DNA of 64,000 bases, taken from assembly GCA_029204225.1 (NCBI GenBank), contig MU832157.1:1-64000 (forward strand), read 5' to 3'. Position numbers and translations under genes: made by a program. The stretch is from Diphasiastrum complanatum (Eukaryota > Streptophyta > Lycopodiopsida > Lycopodiales > Lycopodiaceae). The notes beneath the pieces were generated by a model, which ran no database searches, was not told where the DNA came from, and saw only the letters and a list, made by a program, of their open reading frames with translations. Shown piece by piece: positions 39,130-50,999 of this stretch; within the stretch, counting starts at the first letter, position 1, and each line of letters begins with the position of its first letter.

Positions 39130-39295
39130 ATATATACTTGAGTTGTTCACACGTCCTGGAGATGTCGTGATAGACCTCTTTGTCGGGACAGGAAACATGG
39201 CAAAGGAGGCATCGAAGAGCAACATGCATTGTGTCTGTATTGAGGAAGATGAGGAGATGTACAACATTTTCTTGAAGAAGTTAGAAAACATCTAG
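39130..39295 (+). CDS. Last methyltransferase exon with SAM-binding motif I
   Basis: Acceptor TTTATTGCAG. The first base completes Arg from the previous exon. It then encodes YILELFTRPGDVVIDLFVGT, GNMAKEASKSN and the acidic end CIEEDEEMYNI, with TAG at 39,293. The D-L-F-x-G-x-G-N pattern plus the E after the next strand is the SAM-binding signature of N4/N6 DNA methylases. Confidence 0.75.
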
Positions 39296-41446
39296 TGTCT
39301 TCCACATACAATTTTGATTCCAGGCCACAGTATCCATTGACAAGTCCACAAAACTATAATTATATGTTGGCATGCTTAATATTCATCAATATTTTGAGAA
39401 TGTGCCTTGTTTGTTGTTGGAGATAATTTTCAAGTTGTATTTTAATTTTAAACAATATTTTAAGTTTAATTTAAAACTGCTATGGGCAAGTTTTAAACTC
39501 AAAATTATTCAAAACCCTTAAGTTCAAATGGTGAAATAGCTAGTTTGATGACCATTGTATCATGATGACACATTTAGCTTCAAATTTTTACATGTAAACA
39601 TTTTACTAGAAGTTACAATATTTTTGGTGGAAAAGTTACAAAAAAGTGTTAGATCTGTTCATTTTTCAAAGGGTTATTAAGCCCTATGCCCTTTGACATT
39701 CCAAACGATCAACCTATTAAGTAGAAAACTCTTGCTGCTCACCTGTATTTCATACTCATCATAAGTATTATGAGGAGAAGACACGTTAAAAAGATACAGC
39801 TGACATTGACCAATTTCCATCCACCCAGAAAAGTACTACAGGTCTACACTAGAACCTAATGTGAAAAACATATTGGTAATTGTTGTTTTTCTTGGCAATT
39901 CAAGTCGTTTTCTAGCCTACGCAGACCTATCCCACAAGTTTACAACATGTCGTAGCCTCAAAAGCATGGGAGCACCCTATGGTCCCATTTACAACCATTG
40001 AAAATACATTTTTGAAAATGTAATGGTATTTATTATCATCAATAGCTAGAGGTCTTAGTGAATTTATGGACGATGGAGATACTATGTTCTTCATGGAGGC
40101 ACATGAGAGTCAAAAGCATCACTTACCGACCTTTCTCGAGTTCACTTAAAACTTGGTTAACTAGGAAAGATGAGACCAATGAGAGATGACCAGGTAACGT
40201 TGCTTCTTTATATAGAGATATACTACGACTAGTACTGATAATGATGAGACAAGGCAAGCCACGATATAGTATATGGGTCTTGATAAAGATGTACATATTG
40301 CAACATGCTACTTCCCACCCAAAACAACACCAAGAGTGTTGGATTCTCATTTGCAGATCTATTGCTAGCATTATCGCTGCCTCTGGATGATCTTGATGCC
40401 CGAACTGTTGGATGCTAGATGATGTTCAAGATGTGCATGCTAACCCACTAGGTGTCCAAGCACTTGTCAGAGAGGTGTTAGGTACTGTCAAAGTTTCAGC
40501 AAACAAGGATGGTCTAGCCACCACTCATGGTGAGTCTCTCTTGTAAATGGGTGAGTCTCCTTAGCAACTGGTCATTTATAATGGCCTGTCCATTTGACCT
40601 GCTTCAAGTGATTTCACTACGAGACCATGCATCCACACCATGCTCTTTTGTTCCTTGTGCACTCCATTACACATTCAAATTCCCTCATGTCTCCATATAC
40701 CGTATGACATGTCTCTCACAGTTATAGTGCTTTCCTAATTACAACTCGCTTGAGCACCCAAGCTAACTTTCGTACAATTAATCTTCATCAAGCTGCCTCT
40801 CTCTCCTCTCAATCCAAGACATATAATGCAATATTTGGATCCTAATATTTTTTTTCTCACAGTAAGTAGTATGCTAATGATTGTCACCACCTACATCTCA
40901 ACATCATCCAAGTCCTAAACCAAAATCCATCCAGCAAAGAACTTATTTGTTGTTGTGCACCATGTTGTCAAAGCATCAAGCATTTTTCTAAAGCTTGGGC
41001 GAATGTTAAAGCTTTAAGATTTGAGATAAACATACTTCGAATATGGATAAGCTTTTATGAGAGTAATCAAATTACCCCATTAATGCATTTACTTGTATGC
41101 TTACAAATTTCTGTGTTTGAAAGAACTGGTTGATTCAATCGATTTGAACTTTCTATAAAGACTTGTAAATATATTGGTAGAAATGGTTGGGCATATAGTC
41201 ACAAAAGCATCAAGTAATCAGCTATATTGCATAAATGTTGTCAATCAACAAACACTTTAATTAAGCTCTTTTGGTAAGAAAGATGTTTTACATTTAGACT
41301 ACATGTCTCCATTTTCTTCCTCTATATATAAAGAATCACTAACTAGCCCAAAACTGGACCGCACTCCTCTTGAAACTCCTAGCAAACTAGGTAAATGAAT
41401 TCCTCTTGAAATACCTTTAATCTGATACCCATATTAAAAAAAAATC

Positions 41447-41496
41447 GTGTTCCGAAAAAACCCTACGGGAAAGCCTAGATCACGTTCTAGAATGCG
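41447..41496 (-). repeat. Fragment of the palindrome-ended repeat, copy C
   Basis: The minus strand reads TTCTAGAACGTGATCTAGGC then TTTCCCGTAGGGTTTT, matching the left end of copies A and B (GATCTGGGAATTCCCGTTAG). Only about 50 bp remain. Confidence 0.45.
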
Positions 41497-41869
41497 GGCT
41501 GCATTTGCGGACAAGGGGTGTATGCAAGATGACTTTCTAGTGCCTTAACATTGCTCCTCAATGAGCATTTGAAATTCATTGAATACGAAATTGGTACAAG
41601 ATAAGTGCCTTTTCTTGGAGATGTGCTTATGCAAGCACACTATTTGAATGGAGATAAACTAGCCTCCGTAATTAATATGGAACAAGAACATGTTTTCAAA
41701 CTAGCTGATATAAAAAATTTGGCCAATGGGAATAAGCAAAGGTATATGTAACTAGCAATTAGAATAAAAGGTTCCACACTAGAGAAAGGCAAAAATTTGA
41801 AATTAGGCAGGATTAAGCACACTAGATTGAAAATTGGGACTTGTCTAAAAAAGATAAAAGTATGTGGCA

Positions 41870-41932
41870 TCACGGTCGGCCCATTTTTGGGGCTAGCATG
41901 CTGGTGCTTAACCATTTAGGCCACAAAGAAGT
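41870..41932 (-). repeat. tRNA-Leu/Ser-like fragment, possible SINE head
   Basis: The minus strand has TGGCCTAAATGGTTAAGCAC, close to the A-box and D-arm of leucine/serine tRNAs, then a stem-like CCAGCATGCTAGCCC. There is no good B-box, and T-runs follow. Not a functional tRNA. Confidence 0.25.
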
Positions 41933-42924
41933 TGTCAAGTTGATTGTCAGCAAATAATCTAAACACCTTCATAAAGCATGACACCCAACTGCCTAGACAT
42001 AAATGTGCTATACAATAAATCAGGAAGATTGACAGAAAATAAGGTAGGATTTTCGTATGAAATTTATAGTGCATGAGAAACTTGCTCTACGCAATAGACA
42101 TTTTGAGCTAGCTTGCACTAAGTACAAATTATGACAATTCACATGCTGAAAAAATTGACTTATAGGCCAGTCTGTTGAGAACCAACCTCCTTTTTTGCTA
42201 CAATTAGAAATAGAAGTTTGTGAAAGAGGAGACCTCATATGCTAACTTCCAATCCGAAAAAAGGATCAGAGGGACATGAGATGCCAACCCAAACAAATAT
42301 AAAAGCTCAAATTAGGGTTGTGGTTGGATACATCATGAAATGTTGTCTTTTAAAGAAAATGCAAAAAATCAGCTTCGGAAGAATGGGTGGCATATATGTT
42401 CATTCTGCATGTGTGTGATATAAAATGTGAAAAAATTTCCCATCTTTCATGTGGAACATGGTTTTTCTATTTTGATAAAAAAAAACATCAATCATTTAAT
42501 TGTTTTGCACATACACTAACACATGGATCCCAAAAAAGTTCAAAACTGGATTTTACATTTGTGATCTCCCAACCTACTTATCCTAAACCCTAAATCCCCA
42601 ATATACGGTTTAGGTTTTGTCATGACAAAGATAGTGCTTTTTTGGAAAATTGTTCTCCTAAAATCCTGATGCATGAGAAACCAGTAGACCCTACGACAAA
42701 ATCTTATCTTTTTTTTGGGAAGGAGGTAATGGATTCCATCCCTGATCGCTGGATCCATTAAGCTATACAAATTGGTGTCAGAGAAGTTTGATTCGAACGC
42801 CAAAAAGATCGCTTCAAACACGAAAAAGCTCGCCAAAAATCATTCCCCTTCAATTGTAAACCGAGTTTGTTTTCACTTGATCCAAGATTAAAGCTATCAA
42901 TGCACACAAATAGAGGCAAAAAAG

Positions 42925-43819
42925 TGTTGGATTATTCTCTTATCATTCTATAGCTAATCTACATCCATTAATCTATTTAGTTTCACAGTTTTATTCATGT
43001 TTCTACACAGTCTACAGAAATACATGGGAATCACTTAACATGTGGGTTCGACAACAACAAACAATCGAAGGTGTCGAAGGCTAGTTCTGTCTGTTGTGAA
43101 TATAATGACTTACCCAAGTTGGTTAGCAAGTGAATTTCCAAGAAGTCCTCACTAGATGGATAACAATGCATTGTGGCTAAGCTCCAATTGCGACCTACGA
43201 CCTAATTAGTTGCCTTTCTTGGATAAGCCTAAGTGACATTCCATAATAGTATAAATAGCTGATCATTAGAAGATATTCATATGAATAATACACAGAGTTT
43301 TAATATCAAAGTTTCTACTTTGAATATTGCTAGCAACGCTTACTACTTATCAGTAGAAGTGTATCAGATGAAGTTATCAGTTACTTAGAGATAGTTTAGA
43401 GTACGTGGCTTCATCTGCTATTGTTTTGTACTCGCATCATCTGATTTGTACATGGTACTTACTGAATCAATCATAATTTCTTATTGCATTCATTATTATG
43501 TCAGAATGTATGCAAGCTTCTCTAAAGTTGTTTGTAGCTGTTAAATATCTTACCAATCAATCCGAATTGTCGAATGATTTGATACTGCAATATTTTATAT
43601 CTGTCAATCACACTCTATAATTGTTTGTCTACGAAATCACTTGACTACTAATGATTTCAAAGTTATCTACCAAAGTAACGAACGTGAAGATTGTTGAAAT
43701 AGTTTTATTCATTTTTTTATAGGGGTAGTCATACATTAGTAGTTATTTCGCAGAGCTCGATAGTTTGTTGTTATACTTTGATTTCATTACTATCATATCT
43801 TCTTTCCTTCTTCCATCAA
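42925..43819 (+). mobile_element. Copia LTR, same family as 54,557-55,491
   Basis: Starts TGTTGGATTATTC and shares long stretches with the LTR at 54,557, in order: CACAGTCT..CAGAAATAC, GGATGGATNNCANTGCATT, AGTATAAATAGC, GAGTACGTGG, TTGTTTTGT and TTACTGAATCAATC. TATA box TATAAATA at 43,250. Its end near TTCCATCA (about 43,819) is joined directly to Copia RT, without primer site, gag, protease or integrase. Confidence 0.65.
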
Positions 43820-44436
43820 AAGGAGGCTATGAAGCAATATCATTTTCATTCCATTGTAGGTGCATTAATGTATGCTATCTTATGCACTCGACCTGATCTA
43901 CCATACTCCATAAGTCCATTGAGCCAATTCTTTTTTAATCCAAGGATGACACTCTGGAAAGCTCTCTTGAAGGTCATGAAATATATTCAAGCCACCAAAG
44001 ACTTATGCATCTGCTCTGGAGGCAACCAATCTGACAATATTTTTGAAGGATACAGAGATGCAGATTGGGCAAGAGATATCAACATAGGAAGATCAACTTC
44101 TAGTTTTGTCTTTTTATTCAACCAAGGCCCAATATACTAGAATAGCCACAAAAACATACTTGTAGATATCGACCTTGCTCAACAACAACCAACAATCTTC
44201 TATTGTGATAATCGAAGCACAATAGCACCATCCCATAATTTGAGATTTCACTCTCGAAGCAAGCATATCAAAATTAGATATCATTATTTCAAGAAAAGGG
44301 TGTAGAGCAAAGAAGTTTCACTCACTTACTGCAGGACAAATTTTATGGCAGTAGATTACTTCACCAAAGCACTATCAAAAGACAACCACATCAAATTTAA
44401 TAATATTTTAAATTTGAAGATTGAAAATTTTTAGGA
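43820..44436 (+). pseudogene. Copia RT end and RNase H
   Basis: Open from about 43,778 to 44,140: YHFHSIVGALMYAILCTRPD, then YRDADWARDINIGRSTSSFV. It continues with stops to the RNase H C-terminus: YCDNRSTIAPSHN, RFHSRSKHIKIRYHYF, AVDYFTKALSKD. It is joined to the LTR on its left by a deletion of gag to mid-RT. A purine run AAGAAGGAG and a 3' LTR start follow. Confidence 0.8.
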
Positions 44437-44453
44437 TCCACATTAAGAAGGAG

Positions 44454-45591
44454 TGTTGGATTTCAAAGCTCAAGTGTAAATCCACTTTTTAATGAGCATT
44501 CTGAAGTTGTAAATGCTCAAAAAAAAAAAACCAGAATAAATAAAAAAGATATGCATAGAAGATCGAAGTATGTTTTTGACCCATGAGTATCGAAATGGAT
44601 TTTGATCCTGGCCTAGGTTGATGGATTAAATCGACTCGAACCTATTTCGACCCAACACTTGTTTTGACCCGGCACATGTTTCAACTCGACACTTGTTTCG
44701 ACACAACGCTTGGTTTTGATCTGGTACCTATTTCGATACTATCAATTGTTCCAACTTGCATCGTAATCAGTGGACGATGTTGACAGTTCATCTACCATGT
44801 ACATTTTGAGTGTAATCTGCAATGACTGCTATCTAATATAGAATGGATCAAATAGAACTAATAAAGGTGTATAATTTCACGTGTACTTAGTCACTGATCC
44901 AAAATAATCATCAAAACTGTATATATCAGTAGGTAGAACATCAATCGACATGCGAGAAGCAATCAATCAACCATCAAGCATTAAAGCATTTTTGAAAATT
45001 TACACAATAGAAGGTCGCACTTCACGCATTAGTACTCTGATATGTTCAAATCAATTTTGATTCAATAGTAGTGATAGTTAGTGTAATAACAAAACTGATT
45101 TGCTTAAATCACAAGTACAACTATATTATCATTCACCAGTGTAGAAAATGAATGATAAAAGAATCGTTTTCCAGTATTCAAAATTAGAACTAAGATTGCG
45201 ATAAGCATGAATAACATAAAAAGTAGAACAAAACAAAAGGTGTTTGTCAGAAGTAATCTGTATTGTTGAATGCTAAATTACAGTAGCTAAATGCTACCAC
45301 TGTCTACTCTAATTTAATAATAGTGCATCTTATTCTGCTATAAATTTTGCTTTTACACGAACTATAAGCACAATAACTTATTGCTAATCAGTCTACGCCT
45401 ATGGGGGAACAGAGAAAAAAAGAAGAATAATAACTTCTCTAAAAATAGATTAACAATTTGAAACTAAACTGATTTGATGAACTATTTACAGTTTTTGATG
45501 GCACAACCCTAACGGAATGTGCCTTTACCCAAATGTAGCAGATAAGACTCCATTATACAATCTTGCTTTAGTCGAGTTTGGAACCTCAACA
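44454..45591 (+). mobile_element. 3' LTR of the Copia remnant (right end uncertain)
   Basis: Starts TGTTGGATTTCAAAGC right after the purine tract. Only the first ten bases match the LTR at 42,925, so the two are not a simple pair. It contains a 17-bp tandem repeat (44,645-44,712). A CAACA at about 45,591 is a candidate end without support from a target duplication. Confidence 0.4.
44645..44712. repeat. 17-bp tandem repeat, four units
   Basis: Units TTTCGACCCAACACTTG, TTTTGACCCGGCACATG, TTTCAACTCGACACTTG and TTTCGACACAACGCTTG are head to tail, with a fifth degenerate unit after them. Confidence 0.8.
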
Positions 45592-47550
45592 ATGTATCAT
45601 TCGAACCTTGTTCAATACTCCCTCGCTACCGTTTCGACAACAATACATGTTTTCTGTAGACGTTCTATATAACTACGACATTGTCTTGATAATGCGAGTA
45701 AAACTACAAAATATTTTCACATTACAAATGATTTCAAGTATGAAATCTAATAGGTCTTACGAAATGAATAGTAGTAAGCTTAGCTATTGTTATAAACCAA
45801 CAAACCAACATCCATCAATGGTTGATCAAAGTTTGATAGCAAAATGTAGAGAGTATCTCATTATATTCACAAGAGTCACAAGTATATTGGTCTCCTCCTA
45901 GGTTGATAAGCTTTTTGAGGTCTACATGTGAAGCAAACTAAGAAGCATAAATAGATCAAAGTAAATCCTATTTTGGAGAAAAACTAGGTTTTCCTAGCTG
46001 GGCCAAATGGCCTGCACATCAATCAATATTGTCATCAATGATGTCACTCTAGGTCAAATATGAAAATGTGAACCCACCCACTAGATGGCACTTTTTGGAA
46101 CCCAAGCCAAGAAGTGAAGAAGAGTACTATTTTAAATTGGATAACCTTGTAAGCGAGTAATATGGACCTAGATTCAAGTTTGGACTTAGTAACATCAGTG
46201 GAAAATGACCAAAACTACAAAGTTGCCATTTACACTATTTCATATAAGATATAAAAAAATTGCTTGTTCTTCGTTTCAAGCTCTAGGATTGCAACATAGC
46301 ACCCCATTTGTTCTACCAATTCATATAGTCCCAAAAAAAATGAAGATTTTTCATAGCACTAATTACCTTGACCTTTACTCAACAATAATTTTCAATTTCT
46401 CTACAACATTTTGGTGGGCTAATAATGAGCATCAGGTGTCCCTTTTAGTCATTGTAGTCTAGAAATCTTATTGTGATGAATTTTCATTTGCAAAATTGTA
46501 TGTGGCAATATCCCATTGTACCTTTTAGTAGAAGAACCAGTTAGGTTTTTTTTGCCACTGAAAGACTTTCTTAAAATTACTTCAAGGTTCAAAAGATGCT
46601 TCTCAAGGCATGCTCTTATAAATTGATCAGTAGTGACTTTTATTTAAAAAGGACCAGACATAGTACTACAAATATCTAGTATTCCTTCTCTTTGGACTTT
46701 TTATTATTATTCTTATACATTTTCCTTTTCCTAGAATGGTGAATGCATTATTGCACTTTTGTGATTTGACAAGTCACACATGAAATGATTCAATAAAAAA
46801 TGACAATAGCTAATTTTTTAAAACCATATTGCATAGCAATCATATTGTGCACTTATTACATGTGTCTTTTTTTATTCATAACTAGTCATGGTGTAATCTT
46901 GAAGATTGTGTTTATAATGTATAATATGATAATAAAACTACAATTTTGCATCCCACAAAGACATATATGACCATAAACTAACCACATTGAGATATAGCAA
47001 CATATTCAATTTGGCAAAATATGATTGATATTTTAATTCTACAAGAGTATAATGTAGTCCAACAAATACATTGAAATGGTGACAATTTTTGCAATATTTG
47101 TCTTTTTTTCAACCACTTATTACTACAATTATTTCGAGCTTTTAGTGAACTCTCAAGTATAGGTTTATGACCGCTATGTATATATTAATGCATTAGACTA
47201 CTCTACACAACATAAATGCTCAGGAAAACTAATGTAATGACATGTTTAAGTGATATATAGGTTCAGATATGATTAAACTTAATGTCAAATTTGAAGAAGA
47301 AAGGTCATTTCCTAATACTAAGAAATCCCAAGGGTCATAACAAAAACATAGAGCCCATTTTTGTTGGATAGGAGAAAAGTGTTTGAAGGTTTTTTTAATT
47401 GTTGTTCACAGAATCCTACAACGAATCTGTGAACACAATTCTTTTTCGTTCTTCTTGGTTTCTTGAACTCTGGAAACCGGGTGTTTCTACCCGTTCCAGG
47501 AGGCTGGTTCGTTAAGATCAATCATCTTAGTTTGAACCATTTCAGGCAAA
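45592..47550. other. Stretch without a supported gene
   Basis: AT-rich, with no protein family signature in any frame. Part of it may be LTR or flanking DNA of the neighbouring Copia elements. Confidence 0.35.
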
Positions 47551-48024
47551 AAGATTTAGCTATTTACTCAGACATGTTTCTTAGCCTATCAATGGGATGA
47601 TTAGGATTCGAACACTCCAACAACATGCATACATATTCACATGCAACCAAGACTCGTTCGTAGACAGATCAGCATTCCAAACAAGTGAACAATTTGCGAT
47701 TCTTGCTACTAATTAACTCTAGAAATTTAGGGAATAGTAATGCAAAAAGATTAATCTATAGAGTTGCCCTAAACTTGTCTTAAATGGTAGCTTCTAAGTA
47801 CTTCATCAAAAAACCTAGAATTTCTAGTCTAGATGCAATGTATCTATATTAGCCAATTAGAACGGGTCTAGAAAAGCACTCATCCACAAATCTACTTGCC
47901 AAAAATAGTACAAACACTATTTAGGCCTTTATTGACAAAAATAAATCTATCTCTTAAGTTGAAATTTCATGTTGGCCTTAAAATTGCCAAGATAAGTCAA
48001 CTAAACTAGTTGACATTTTTTACA
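47551..48024 (-). mobile_element. 3' LTR region of the older minus-strand Copia host
   Basis: On the minus strand the LTR starts TGTAAAAAATGTCAACTAG at 48,024, just after the RNase H end and the GAAGAGGGAG polypurine run (48,025-48,034). Its first 90 bases follow the same pattern as the LTR of the young element (CAACTAGTTTAGT, GGCCAA, GAAATTTC), so the two elements are relatives. The left end is not determined. Confidence 0.5.
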
Positions 48025-48608
48025 CTCCCTCTTCAACTAGTTTTACCATAGATTTTGATAGTAATCCAAGATGTGTTCTATGATTAATAAACAAGCCTTT
48101 TCCCAATGCTTTGGTGAAGATATTAGCCACACACTCCCTTGATGGGACATGTTGAAGCTCCACCTCTTTTGCCATGACTTGTTCTCTCACAAAATGATAA
48201 GCCACTTCAATATGCTTGCTCCTTGCATAAAAAATAGGATTGATTGCCAAAATTTGGGCTGAAAGGTTATCACAAAAGATGATTGAACTTTCTGAACAAT
48301 TTTTTTTTCCAGATCCATTAGTTGCATCCATTCCATGAAAACCACGATTCACTTGCATAGCATCATCTACACAAGAAGATGAACCAAAACATGTGAGTAA
48401 AGCAAAGTTTGTACCTTCAACTTGCTTACCCTTCTCATCATATGTAAGCCTAGATGGATTTTGTCTTTCCCTTGAGGATCTTCTTAGAACTTGACTTGGA
48501 AAAGCATCTCCACCATCACCATCCAAAGAACCATCTTCATTACCACCAAAAATGTTAGATTGATTAACATCAACAACATCAAGATTATCCACATTCTCCT
48601 CTTCAAAG
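48025..48608 (-). pseudogene. Older Copia host: integrase end joined to RNase H
   Basis: The minus-strand frame from 48,592 reads an acidic integrase-RT linker, LRRSSRERQNPSRLTYDEKG, then the segment SSCVDDAMQVNRGFHGM and TNGSGKKN. It jumps to RNase H (FCDNLSAQILAINPIFYARS, then EVAYHFVREQVMAKEVELQH, ANIFTKALGKG) and stops at 48,020. RT is absent. The frame is continuous with the piece at 54,459-54,556 once the young Copia element and one copy of its target duplication are ignored. Confidence 0.75.
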
Positions 48609-48613
48609 ACAAC
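48609..48613. repeat. Target-site duplication ACAAC, left
   Basis: ACAAC directly before the LTR at 48,614, identical to 54,454-54,458 on the other side. It proves that 48,614-54,453 inserted as one unit. Confidence 0.9.
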
Positions 48614-49304
<691 letters not shown>

Positions 49305-49319
<15 letters not shown>

Positions 49320-49553
49320 AACTAGTTTTAGCATAGACTTTGATAACACTCCAAGTGAAGTCCTATGTTTCATGAACAAGTCATTTCCCAATGCTTTGGT
49401 GAATATATTAGCTACATATTCCCTTGAAGACACATGTTGAAGCTCCACTTCCTTTGCCATGACTTGCTCCCTCACAAAATTTTGACATATCGCTTCAATA
49501 TGAAATAAAGAATCACATAGAATGCAAATGAGATGATTCCTCCATGCTATCAA
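49305..49553 (-). pseudogene. RNase H C-terminal end of the young Copia
   Basis: Reads FVREQVMAKEVELQHVSSRE and YVANIFTKALGNDLFMKH, ending LKLVEEGV. It corresponds to the last quarter of RNase H only. The GAAGAGGGAG run at its end is the polypurine tract before the LTR. Confidence 0.8.
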
Positions 49554-50286
49554 CTTTGAACTCTATGGAAAATTACAGTAAAAGACAATAAGTGTGAGTG
49601 ATCAACATTTTCTTGCTTATTTTCTCCCTCTTTGTCCTTTATTGCCATGTATCCACCATGACACTCCATGAATGAGCCTCCATCTCCATCTTTCCACAAG
49701 AAACCATCGACCCTTGTAAATCCATGAGTAAGTGAGTACATCCACGATACTAAAGCAGCACCACATGACTCCATAAACCAAGCAAATTTTACTAGTCCAT
49801 CTTCAAGATCTACTTGACACAAGAAAATGACCATGAATTCACCAAAATTTGACAATCTCCAAACATTGGCTTCAAGTAGCTCAACATGTGAGAACTTAGT
49901 CATGGATGAGTGATATAATGAGCCTCCAATAGATTCATTTCCATCAACAGAACCAGCCAAGAATGCTAGTACAAATCCAACATCAAAATGATGCTCACCA
50001 ATGTAGCTAATTTTATCATATCTTGACAATTTGCACACATCCACATGAAAATGCTCAAAGATGAGATAGAACAAGTAAAGTAGACTTGAACATCACTTCC
50101 TTGCTACTCCTTTGACCTTAATTGAGTCTTCAATAACTTGCAAAAATAGATCCAAAACATCTTTGCCAATTGGCTCTCCTTTGATGCTCTTGTCTAGCTC
50201 CAAATTGCCAACTTTTTTGCCTTGTTGAAGCCCTTTGAGATCAACCTCTTGATCATCAACTTGACCATCAACGTCATTGAACAAAA
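49553..50286 (-). CDS. Unidentified 245-codon frame inside the Copia (captured sequence?)
   Basis: One frame runs from about 50,286 to 49,550 with a single internal stop near 50,093. It takes the place where RT should be, between the RT start (EEWIQAMDLEY) and the RNase H end. The first part is charged (DGQVDDQEVDLKGLQQGKK, LDKSIKGEPIGKDVLDLF). The second part is aromatic and Gly-rich (HFDVGFVLAFLAG, VKFAWFMESCGAALVSW, FLWKDGDGGSFMECHGGYM). I see no RT motif, zinc finger or signal peptide. I do not recognise it. It may be host sequence taken up by the retrotransposon, or non-coding DNA that happens to be open. Confidence 0.45.
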
Positions 50287-50289
50287 TTT

Positions 50290-50971
50290 ATTTTCTAGAT
50301 CCATTACTTTCTGTAAAAACATGAAAACATCCGTCTACTTGCATAGCATCATCTACACAAGAAGATCCACCAAAAGATGTTTCATTCTTCATAAGAGCTT
50401 AATACTCAAGATCCATTGCTTGGATCCACTCCTCTTATTTCCTTGCTTTATCTACACTTGTAGGTTCATCAAAAGAGGTTAGGAAAGCAGCATAATTTCC
50501 AGAAATTGCTTGTTTACCCTTTTCATCACATGTGAGCCTTGAAGGCATTTGTCTTTCCCTTGATGTTCTCCTTGGCTTTTGACTTGATGAAGGTCCATCA
50601 TCATCACCATCTAAAGTAGGATCCTTTACATCAACATCAAGAATGTTAGATCCATCCACAACACCATCAATAATGCTTGAAGACACTTTTGGAATGTTCC
50701 CCTCATAAAAAATGACATCTCTACCAACAATCACTTTGTTAGTAGAAGGAATGTAAACCTTGTAGGCTTTACTCACCTCACTATATCCAACAAAAATACC
50801 TTTCCTTGAAATGGATCCTCCTTCATCAAGAGAAATGTTGACATAGCATGTGCATCCAAAAGTTTTTAGAAAGTTGACACTCGACCTCCTCTTAAATAGT
50901 ATCTCAAAATGTGTCCTTCCATCCAAAATAGCACTCGTCCACTTATTGCTCAAGAAATTGGCAAACAACAA
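50290..50971 (-). pseudogene. Integrase C-terminus and RT start of the young Copia
   Basis: Reads FLKTFGCTCYVNISLDEGG, GIFVGYSEVSKAYKVYIPST, VGRDVIFYEGN and the acidic linker ending SRERQMPSRLTC. It then passes a stop into EEWIQAMDLEY and a second copy-like SFGGSSCVDDAMQVDGCFHV. The RT catalytic core is missing. The last segment is shared with the older host element at about 48,300-48,370. Confidence 0.8.
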
Positions 50972-50999
50972 AGCTTGATCCCAAAATGGTTTATCAAAA

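Larger units (their letters stand above)
36139..39295 (+). pseudogene. ParB-like plus beta-class DNA methyltransferase gene, multi-exon
   Basis: The predicted exons are 36,139-36,313, 36,405-36,457, ~36,641-36,781, 36,949-37,047, 37,124-37,296, 37,378-~37,690, 37,812-38,215, 38,328-38,749, 38,831-39,030 and 39,130-39,295. Most have GT/AG borders, and the first pair and last three join in phase. The N-terminus contains LSNKKFLVWDGKHRVVAWM, resembling the DG-x-HR-x-x-A core of ParB/sulfiredoxin-type domains. The C-terminus has a degenerate motif IV position (ANFPTSLS near 38,490), then TYVANQGWFISTCVSEQFP. The last exon holds the SAM-binding motif I, FTRPGDVVIDLFVGTGN, ending CIEEDEEMYNIFLKKL. 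Motif IV before I is the beta class of N4-cytosine/N6-adenine methylases. Disruptions are a TAG before 36,139, a stop ending exon 4, frameshifts at A and T runs (37,378 and 37,571), near 37,940 and near 38,555. It is probably a decayed gene; intact relatives elsewhere in the genome are likely. Confidence 0.6.
39296..42924. other. Long stretch without a supported gene
   Basis: 3.6 kb of AT-rich DNA. Apart from the small repeat at 41,447-41,496 and a tRNA-like fragment near 41,875-41,930, I see no residue blocks or splice-bounded frames worth calling. Confidence 0.4.

Noticed and set aside
42580-42600. Telomere-like CCTAAACCCTAAATCCC
   Set aside because: Only two to three degenerate units, far too short for an interstitial telomere array.
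47560-47625. Minus-strand GTTCGAATCC suggesting a tRNA gene
   Set aside because: The T-arm-like box has no matching A-box, acceptor stem or anticodon arm upstream at the right distance.
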